The notes below the pieces were generated by a model that was not told the DNA's origin, searched no databases, and saw only the letters and a program-made list of their open reading frames with translations. Both the position numbers and the translations under genes were made by a program. This document shows positions 55,999 to 64,000 of a stretch of 64,000 nucleotides of DNA, piece by piece. Source of the DNA: Bettongia penicillata ogilbyi (Eukaryota; Chordata; Mammalia; Diprotodontia; Potoroidae); contig JAJHZJ010000220.1 in assembly GCA_023548195.1 (NCBI GenBank), positions 3,100,370 through 3,164,369 on the forward strand, given 5' to 3'. Each line of letters begins with the position of its first letter. Position 1 is the first letter of the stretch.

Positions 55999-56415
55999 GG
56001 AGAGGCAAGTGATGAAGCAGTTGATGTGGATACAGTGGAAACTGTAGTTAAAGCCATGCACAAAAGTGGTCGAGTCATGGATTGTTTCTCATTGGAAGCA
56101 GCATTGGGAGCTGACCCAGACAGCACCGCCTTAGAGAACTGGGAGGAGATCCTGAGACCCTGGGTGGTGGAATGCACAATCATCAACACCAGGACCCCAG
56201 TCATGCCTCAGCACAGCCAGTGGAATAGGAAAGACACTAGTGCAAATGGAGAGCACCAAGCACTGATCATGCCTGTGAGCAGGAGAGGAAACCTCTTGTG
56301 TTCAGATCACACCTTCTGCACACTTAAGGTGGCTACTTCCAGGGTAAATCTAGGGAAACTCAGAAAGACTTCACCTGCTCTCTCCTTTGGCACATCAGTC
56401 AGCTTGCAGTAGTTG
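55999..56415 (+). other. G+C-richer segment with 157-codon frame; possible L1 5' UTR
   Basis: A frame opens at 55939 and runs to 56412, crossing from the SINE into this segment. The opposite strand is also open over 55926-56204. The predicted protein has no recognisable domain. The stretch gtaaatctagggaaactcag followed by aaagacttcacctg (56345-56378) resembles L1-P2 5' UTR gtaaccctggggaaattcag (31006-31025), so I favour an L1 5' UTR remnant belonging to L1-P3. A decayed unrelated exon cannot be excluded. Confidence 0.35.
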
Positions 56416-59400
56416 CAAATTAAAATGGTACAGTGGAGGGGAAGGGTAAAGGGAGAATTAAAATCATAAATGGGAGAAAAGAGGATGGAGGGAAAGATAC
56501 AGATAAATATCATGACTGTGAATGGGAATGGGATGTACTGTCACATAAAACAGAGATGGATAGAAGAATGGATTGAAAACCATAATCCAACAGTATGTTG
56601 TTTACAAGAAACACATTTGAAATGGAGGGGATGCACACAGGGTAAATGTTGGAGGAGAATATATCATGATTCAGCTGATGTAATAAAAGCAGGGGTAGCA
56701 ATCCTAATCTCAGATAAAGCAAAAGCAGAAATAGATCTAATCAAATTAGATATGGAAGGAAACAATATCCTGCTAAAAGTACCATAGACAATTAAGCAAT
56801 TTCATTACTAAACATATATGCTCCAAGTGGTGAAGTAACCATATTCTTAGGGGAGAAGTTAAGGAAATTACAGGAAGAAATTGACAGCAAAACTATACTA
56901 GTGGGGGACCTCAAACTCCCCTGGCCTGAACTTGATTATCAAACCACAAAACAAAACAAAACACGAGAAAGAAATTAAGGAGGTGAATACAACTCAGGAT
57001 AAGGTAGATGTGATAGATTTCAGGAGAAAATTGAATGGCAATAGAAAGGAATATACCTTTTTCTCAGTTGTACATGGCATATATACAAAAACTGAGAATG
57101 TGCAAGGCCATAAAAACCTCACAATCCAGTCGAGAATGGCAGAGATAGTCAATGCATCCTTCTCAGCTCAAAATGCAAATTATATATTAAAGGCCATGGA
57201 AAGATAAACCAAAAATTAATTGGAAACTAAATGATCTAATACTAAAGAATGAGTGATTTAAAAAGTAAATCATAGAAACAATAAATAACCTCATTCAAGA
57301 GAATGACAATAATCAGACAATCTGTCAAATATCATGAGATACTGTAAAAGCAGTTCTTAGGGAAAGTTTTATATCATTGAATGCCTACATGAATAAAATA
57401 GATAAAGAGGAGATCAATAAAAGAGGCATGCAGTTGAATAAGGTAGAAAAAGAACAAATTAAAAATTCCCAAGTAAAATATCAAAATAGAAATACTGAAA
57501 ACCAAAGGAGAGATTATTAAAATTGAAATTAAGAAAACTATTGAACGAATAAATAAAACTGAGTTGTCTTTTTTGAAAAAATCAACAAAATTGATAAACC
57601 TTTGGTGTATCTGAATACAAGAATGAAAGTAGAAAACCAAATTGTCAGTATCAGAAAAGATTGAACTGATCCCAAACACAAGAAAATTAAAACAATAATT
57701 AGAAATTATGTTCCCAATTATGCTCATAAATTTGACAAGCTAAATGAGATGGATGAATATTTTTATAAAGGATAACTTGACCTGATTAACCAAAGAGCAA
57801 GTTTAATATTTAAAAAGCTCCATCTCAGAGAAAGAAATTGAACAAGCCATCAATGAGTTCCCTAGGAAAATCCTCCAGGGCCAAATGGATTTGAAAGTTA
57901 TTTCTATCAAACATTTAAAGAACATCTAATTCTAATACTATGTAGACTATTTGGGAAAATTGGGGAAGGGATCCTATCAAATTCTTTTTATGATACAAAT
58001 ATGATTCTGATGTGTAAACCAGGGAAAACCAAGAGATAAAGGAAATTATATACCACTTTTGCTGATGAATATAGATGTAAAAATAGTAAATAAGGTATTA
58101 GGAAAAAGAATGCAGCAACTTATCATGAGAATAATACATTGTGATCATATAGGATTTATACCAGGAATACAGGGCTGGATCAATAGTAGAAAAAGTATTA
58201 GCACTGTTGAGCATATCAACAACAAAACTAATAGAAATCACATGATTTTGTCAATAGATGCAGAAAGAGCTTTTGACAAAATACAACACCCATTCCTATT
58301 GAAAACACTGGAAAGCATAGGATTAAATGGAACTTTCTGTGAAAGAATAAGCAATATAAACCTAAAACCATCAGCAAGCATTATATGCAGTGAGGACAAG
58401 CTAGATACATTTTCAAAAAGATCAGGGAGGAAACAAGGATATCCATTATCACCACTGTTATTTAATATATTAGAAATGTGAACTGCAGCAATAAGAGAAG
58501 AAAAAGAAATTGAATGAATTAGAATAAGCAAAGAAGAAACTGTCATCACTCTTTGCAGATGATATGATGAAATATTTAGAGAATTCCAGAGAATCAAGTG
58601 AAAAAAGACTTGAAATAATAAACAAATGTGGCAGAGTTTAAGGTTACAAAATATACTAAGATAAATCATCTGCAATTCTATATATTACTAACAAAGCCCA
58701 ACAGCAAGAGATAGAAAGAGAAATCCTATTTAATGATATGGTAGACACTATAAAATATCTGAGAATCTACTTGCCAAATCAAAATTCAGGGATTGTACGA
58801 ATGCAATTACAAGACACTTTTTGCACAAATAAAGTCTGTTCTAAGTAAGTGGTAAAACATCAGTTGCTTGTGGGTAGACCTGAGTCAATATAATAAAAAT
58901 GACGATACTACCCAAATTAATTTACTTATCCAGTACCATATCAATCAAACTACCAGATAATTATTTTCTAGAGCTAGAAAAAAAACAATAACAAAATTCA
59001 CCTGGAAGAACACAAAGTCCAGAATATCAAGGGATCTAATGAAAAGAAATGCTAGGGAACATGGCCTAGCCCTACCAGATTTCAAATTGTATTATGAAGC
59101 AGCAGTCATTAAAATCACTTGACACTGTCACAGAAATAAAAGGATAGATCAGTGGAATAGGTTAGGTACTCAAGACACAGTAGTCAATGAATACAGCAAT
59201 CTACTCTTTGATAAACCCAAGGAATCAAGCTTCTGGGATAAGAACTCACAGTTTGACAAAGATTGTTGTGACAACTGGATAACAATGTGTCTGAAACTGG
59301 GAAGAGACCAATGTCTGACACAGTACATAAGAATAAAGTCCAAAAGGACACAAGATCTGGGTACAAAGACTGACACTATAAACAAATTAGTGGAGCAAGA

Positions 59401-60546
59401 AATAGTGCATTTGTCAGATTTATGCAAAATGAAGAAATTTTTGACCAAATAAGGGAGATAGAGAACATTATGAAGTGCAACATGAATAATTTGATTACAT
59501 TAAATTTGAAGTTTCTGCACAAAAAATCCAGTGTATCCCAGATTAGGAGGGAGGCAGAAAACTGGGAAAGAAATTTTGCAACTAATGTTTCTGATAAAAG
59601 CCTCATTTCTAAAATATATAGAGAAATGAGTCAAATGTAAAAGAACCAGTCATTCTCTAATTCATAAAGGGTCAAGAGAAATGGTCAGTTTTCAGAAGAA
59701 GAAATTTAAGCTATCTATAGTCACTACTGATTAAAGAGATGCAAATGAAAACAACTCTGAGTTACCACATCACACATATCAGATTGGCTAACATGACAAA
59801 ACAGGAAGATGATAATTGTCGGACATGTGGGAGAGTTGGAAAACTACTTCATTGTTGGTGGAACTGTGAGCTGATCCAATCATTCTGGAGAGCAATGTGG
59901 AACTATGCTCAAAGGGCTACAAAAATGTGCATAACCTTTGACACAGTAGTATCACTTCTAGGACTGTATCTCAAAGAGAGTGATCCCATATGTACAGAAA
60001 TATTTATATCAACTCTCTTTTTGATGGCCAAAAATTGGAAATCAATGGGACACCAATCAATTGGGGAATGGCTAAACAATTTCTGGCATATGAATGTAAT
60101 GGAATACTGTTGTGCTATAAGAAAAGATGAACTGGAAGATGTCAGCAAGCCTAGAAGTATTTATATGAACTGGTGCTGAGTGAAAGGTAAAGAACCAGAA
60201 GAACTTTGTACAGAGAAATAACCACTGTGGGTTAGGGGTTTTTTTTCTGGTAGACTTAGTCCTTCATAACAATACAGGGACCATTTTCTCATGTGTTATG
60301 TTTTGCTTTAGTTTTAGTTTAGTTTTGTTTTATGGATTTTTCCATTATTTTTAATTATTATATGCAACATGACTAAGGTGAAAATGTATTTGATAAGAAT
60401 ATGTGGGTAGAACCTATATAAGATTGCACACTATTTGAGGAAGGGAGTGGAGAGAGAAGGGAGGAGAGGGAGAGAGGAGAAAAATCTAAGATCTATGAAA
60501 GTGATTGTAGAATAATGAAAGCAAATAAAATTATTTAATATAAATA
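56416..60546 (+). mobile_element. L1-P3, ORF2-bearing LINE-1 without ORF1
   Basis: It starts with the last 70 bases of the L1 inter-ORF spacer (gtggaggggaagggtaaagg), then ORF2 (56485-60179), a 3' UTR (attattaat-rich; ggttttttttctggtagact at 60237) and a G-rich block (60441-60478), ending at AATAAA/A-rich tail near 60525-60546. ORF1 is absent; whether this is 5' truncation or an internal deletion depends on the nature of 55999-56415. No duplication was found. Confidence 0.85.
56485..60179 (+). pseudogene. L1-P3 ORF2 (endonuclease/reverse transcriptase), broken
   Basis: Pieces in order: endonuclease N-terminus 56485-56787 with NPTVCCLQETHLKWRG and KAGVAILISDKAK; 56932-57207 (KVDVIDFRRKLNGNRKEYTF, ending in endonuclease); RT from about 57780, including [29 protein letters not shown] and PLLFN (58059-58481); the catalytic LFADDM at 58550-58567 after a frame change; the post-RT region 59422-59640; and an intact 147-codon C-terminal frame 59739-60179 containing RTCGRVGKLLHCWWNCELI and the end MEYCCAIRKDELEDVSK. 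It is less decayed than L1-P1, but frameshifted several times. Confidence 0.88.
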
Positions 60547-60679
60547 GATAGAAAAATAACTAATAGACAGATAAATAAATGTTCACATTCAACAAAAGTG
60601 CCACAAATAGCAATTTTGCAAAAAGTGCAAAAGGCAAAATGACTACCTGAAGAGTTACTGTCAAGAAATAAGAGTTCTC

Positions 60680-61464
60680 TAAGAATGAACAGTTTATTGC
60701 TAACTTGGAGAAAAAGTTGAACCAACACACCGTTGGCAACAGTGGAGCAGGGAAAGAGTTTGCAGATTTCAGCGATTTGGTGTATAGCACTACATTTGCT
60801 CATCTGGGTCAGAACAATTGCAAACGTCAAGATTGATGAAAATTTTGGGGAAATTCAGAAGCTGTTAAACAAAAAACCACAACTCCACAGTATTTAACAG
60901 TAGAATAGTTCATCCACCTCTAAGCAGGCAGTGTTTAATTCTATTCAAAGTAAAATAATAGTGAAGCTTAGCAGAACTCCTGGTTCATTAAGAAGGCAGA
61001 AGAAATTCAGTTTTATGCTGAAAATAACCATCCAAAATGCTTTTATGTTTTCCTAAAAGCTATTTATGAACCAAAAACCTATGGTGCATCACAAATATTC
61101 AGTGCTGATGGATCCACATTGATTAGTGATAAGGACATTCCTAGAGAGATGAGTTGAACACTTCCATAACATTCTCAACAGACAATTATCAATCAATGCA
61201 GAGGCCAATCCCTCTTTAGCTGAACTTCCAACTGATGAAGAAGGGCTTTTTGAGGGCTATTAGGTTCCTTTCATGTGACAAAGCACTTAGTGTTGATTCG
61301 ATTCCAACTGAGATTTTAAGGTAAGAGGACAATTACTCATACAAAAGTTGACTGAAATTTTCCAGGTTATATGGCAAGAGGAGGTTATCTCCCAGGAGTT
61401 CAAGGATGTCTCCTTTATCTCAATAAGGGTAAGGGGAATAGATCGTCCTGTGACAATCACAGAG

Positions 61465-61551
<87 letters not shown>

Positions 61552-63030
61552 AATAATTGTAGGCAAAATTCTTGCTGGAACCCTCCTTAATAGGCTGATC
61601 TTTCAACTGAAATATGGTCATATATCTGAGAGCCAGTGTGGCTTTAGAAAGGGCCAAAGAACAGTCAACATGGTGTTTGTTGACTGACAATTGCAGGAGA
61701 AATGTCAGGAGTAGAACACAAGTGTGAAAACATTTGCATATCAGACTAAGACCTTTGACAGTGTTAGTTGTGAGGACTTATGGAAAATTATGTCAAAATA
61801 TGGTTGTCCAGAGAAGTTCCTCAGTATTGTATTCCAATTTTATGATGGCATATTTGCCCAGGATCTGGATAGGGGACAATGCTCACTCTTACGCCCTCAC
61901 CAATGGAGTGAAACAGGGCTGTGTGCTTGCTCTACTTTTAGCATGAGGTTTTCAGTCATGTTGTCAAGTGCATTCAATGAGGATCAACCCGTTTTCATCA
62001 AGGTCAATTAGTGTAATGACAGTAAATTCTTCAATTTGAAAAGGCTACATGCCAAGACCAAAGTAGAGAGAGTGTTGGTGCATGATTTTCTGTTTGCAGA
62101 TGATTGTGTACTCAATGCAGCCTCTGAAGTGGAGATGCCACAAAGTATGAATCAATTTTATATTGTTTGTACTAATTTTGGCCTAATAATTTACACCAAG
62201 AAAATGTAGGTGCTCCATCAGCCAACACCACACCATACATGAAATCATTGGTTACAACAAATTAAGAAGTTTTGAATGTTGTGGATAAGTTAACTGACCT
62301 TGGTGGTGTACTTTTCAGGGAGGTCCACATTGACAATGAGGTTGATGCATACATTGCCAGAGCTAGTTGAGTTTTTATGAGGCTCTGAAAAAAAGTTTAG
62401 GAGAGAAGATCTATTAAACTGACTACCAAATTGAAGGTCTACAAAACCATTGTGTTGACCTCATTGTTGCATGCCTGTGAAACATGGACAGTGTACCAGG
62501 ACCATGCCAGGAGACTGAATTGCTTCCTTTGGAACTGTCTTAGAAAGACTCTGAGATCACCTGACAGGATAAGGTACCAGACACTGAAGTCCATGCTCTA
62601 ACTGAACTGTCAAGCATTCAAACTATGATACTTGAGAGAGTGCAACTCCGATGGGCTGGCCATGTTGTCTGAAGAATATATGCTTGCCCAAAAGACTGTT
62701 TTATGGAGAACTCACATTGAGCAAGTGATCACATGATGGTCAGAAGAAGTGATAAAAGGACATTCTCAAGGTGTCTCTCAGGAACTTTGGATTTGACTGT
62801 GTGGCATGGGAGACACTGGCACAGGACAGCTTAGCATGGCATGCTCACATCCAAAAAAGGTGCTGTTCTCTATGAACAAAGCAGAATTGAGACAGCACAT
62901 AAGAAACATAGGATGGGTGAATTTGGACTAAATACCTCAAATATTCATGCAGACTATCTGTGCCAAATCTGATAGAGTATTCCGAGCTCATATTGGTCTG
63001 ATCAATCACAGTCAGACACAGTGAAACATC
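60680..63030 (+). pseudogene. RTE-like reverse transcriptase ORF, decayed
   Basis: Blocks in order: FADFSDLVYSTTFAHLGQ (60757-60810), KAEEIQFYAENNHPKCFYV (60999-61050) with AIYEPKTYGASQIFSADGST, CDNHRGISL at 61450 (immediately before the CT repeat), VGKILAGTLLNRLI after it, ISESQCGFRKGQRTVNMVFV (61626-61680), YQTKTFDSVSCEDLWKIMSK (61739-61798, corresponding to the usual LTKAFDTVSREGLW), NGVKQGCVLA (61902-61931), the catalytic FLFADDCVLNA (about 62090-62120), HACETWTVYQDHARRLNCF (62470-62526), VQLRWAGHVV (62640-62669) and a finger ICAKSDRVFRAHIGLINH (62957-63010), in which the second Cys is Ser. Multiple stops and frameshifts. Confidence 0.75.
61469..61551. repeat. (CT)n microsatellite inside the RT coding region
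   Basis: About 41 CT units with one TTT interruption. It begins exactly at the codons for the conserved RGISLLS motif of the reverse transcriptase; the coding sequence resumes directly after it (ataattgtaggcaaaattct). Confidence 0.97.
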
Positions 63031-63080
63031 ACTTTATCATGGTGATGTCATTTGGGTGCTCTCTGAGAACAAAGGTCAAA

Positions 63081-63400
63081 AACCAGGTTACAATCTTGCC
63101 TATTCCATCCCTGATGTTAATTTTCCCAAAATCTGCAAAGATTACACAAGAGAAAAAGAAACAAAAACAGCCCTATGTTCTAAGTCACATAGCAGCTCTG
63201 GTGAGGAAGTATGGAAGAATGTGTGTATAATAGAATGTGCTACCTGTTTTTCCACCTGGAGGATTACAGTGATTCCTGTCCAATTTGCCAATATAGGAAG
63301 ATATAAAAATTCCATCTGTCCAAGACTTTTGCATACACACTGAATTCAGACTCAAGAGTCAATCAAATGGCTTTTAATTGACACAAATAAGGTTGATGCT
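63081..63400. other. Unassigned sequence
   Basis: Two overlapping short frames (69 and 95 codons) without motifs. Nothing recognised. Confidence 0.35.
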
Positions 63401-64000
63401 ACCTCCTTTAACCTCTGGAATATCATACCCCATGGCCTATGATCCCTTAATGTAGAAGCTGCTAGATCTTGTGTTACCCTGATTGAGTTTCCACCATAGT
63501 CAAATTGCTTCTATTTGCCTGATTACAAAATTTTCTCCTTGACCTGAGAACTCTGGAGTTTGGCTACAATATTCTTTTTAGGGTCTCTTTCAGGATTCTT
63601 TCAATTTCTTTTTTATCCTCTGGTTCTAGTATATCAGGGGAGTTTTCCTTGATAATTTCTTGAAAGGTGATGGCTAGGCTCTTCTGTTGATCATGGCTTT
63701 CAAGTGGTCCAATAATTTTTAAAATTATCTCTACTGGATCTATTATCCAGGTCAGTGGTTTTTCCAATGAGATAGTTCACATTGTCTTCTTTTTTCATTT
63801 TTTTGTTTTTTTTAATTTCTTGATTTTTTATAAAGCCATTTGCTGCCATCTACTTCATTCGAATTTTGATGAAATCACGTTATTTATTGAACTTTGGGAC
63901 CTCTTTTTTCATTTAGTCAATTCTTCTTTTTTAAGGCATTCTTCTCCTCACTGGCTTTTTGGATGTTTTTTGCCATTTGAGTTAGTCTACATTTTAAGGT
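63401..64000 (-). pseudogene. L1/HAL1-type ORF1 fragment, runs off window
   Basis: The complement reads the ORF1 C-terminal domain (RRKIL-like, then TQDLAASTLRDHRPW-like near 63470-63420), the RRM part (IDPVEIILKIIGPLESHDQQ, NSPDILEPEDKKEIERIL in the frame 63767-63564) and the coiled coil towards 64000. The element lacks its 3' region on the left. The 5' part lies beyond the window, so L1 or HAL1 origin cannot be decided. Confidence 0.7.

Larger units (their letters stand above)
60580..63080 (+). mobile_element. RTE-like LINE (non-L1), 5'-truncated
   Basis: About 2.5 kb of a non-LTR retrotransposon unlike L1. It covers the linker after the endonuclease, the RT domain, the C-terminal ACETWTVY region, a C2H2-like finger and a short 3' tail (tggtgatgtcatttgggtgc, tctgagaacaaagg). 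That tail resembles the ends of the SINE-like repeats at 9994, 38700 and 55420. The endonuclease domain is missing. Clade assignment rests on motif recollection (RTE-type C-terminal region) and needs a tree. Confidence 0.75.

Noticed and set aside
61287..61590. Arg-Glu and Ser-Leu repeat proteins in frames across the CT tract
   Set aside because: These are simple translations of the microsatellite; no conserved sequence flanks them in those frames.
62950..63015. Zinc-finger transcription factor exon
   Set aside because: It is in frame order after reverse-transcriptase blocks of a LINE and fits that element's C-terminus.

Overview
The window is A+T-rich, repeat-dense mammalian nuclear DNA. 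I found no host protein-coding exon, tRNA, rRNA or CRISPR array. The L1 5' ends carrying a GGAGCCAAGATGGC box, the ORF1-only half-LINEs, the MIR/CORE SINE remnants and an RTE-like LINE with SINEs that share its 3' tail all point to a marsupial (inference from repeat content; species not determinable here). Almost everything recognisable is retrotransposon sequence, mostly broken by stops and frameshifts.

Left third (1-20 kb): four minus-strand elements with an L1-type 5' UTR, one ORF1 and a polypurine 3' tail but no ORF2 (HAL1-like copies A, B, C, D). B and C are fused in tandem. D sits inside an older minus-strand L1 (L1-M) and is bounded by a 14-bp target-site duplication (TSD). An older L1 remnant, MIR copies and an LTR-type repeat lie between them.

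Middle (20-44 kb): L1-P1 is a near full-length plus-strand L1 (5' UTR, ORF1, ORF2, 3' UTR; 19956-26670) lying head to head with L1-M. It is followed by a minus-strand LTR related to the LTR at 4.3 kb, a GATA-type microsatellite, a 3'-truncated L1-P2 interrupted by a solo LTR, MIR copies, an RTE-tail SINE, and HAL1 copy E with a 14-bp TSD (41596-44413).

Right third (44-64 kb): a long, mostly unassigned stretch with scattered MIRs, a near-perfect 33-bp inverted repeat at 54.1 kb, a short L1 3' end with an exact 18-bp TSD, another RTE-tail SINE, L1-P3 (ORF2 without a recognisable ORF1), an RTE-like LINE whose reverse transcriptase is interrupted by a CT microsatellite, and a minus-strand ORF1 fragment running off the window end.

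How the parts relate: L1-type ORF2 machinery plausibly mobilised the ORF1-only elements, and the RTE-like LINE plausibly mobilised the SINEs sharing its tail. The points most worth a second look are an antisense reading frame kept open in the 5' UTR of all five HAL1-like copies, promoter-like 71-bp repeats in one of those 5' UTRs, the 54.1-kb hairpin, and the microsatellite grown from a conserved reverse-transcriptase motif.
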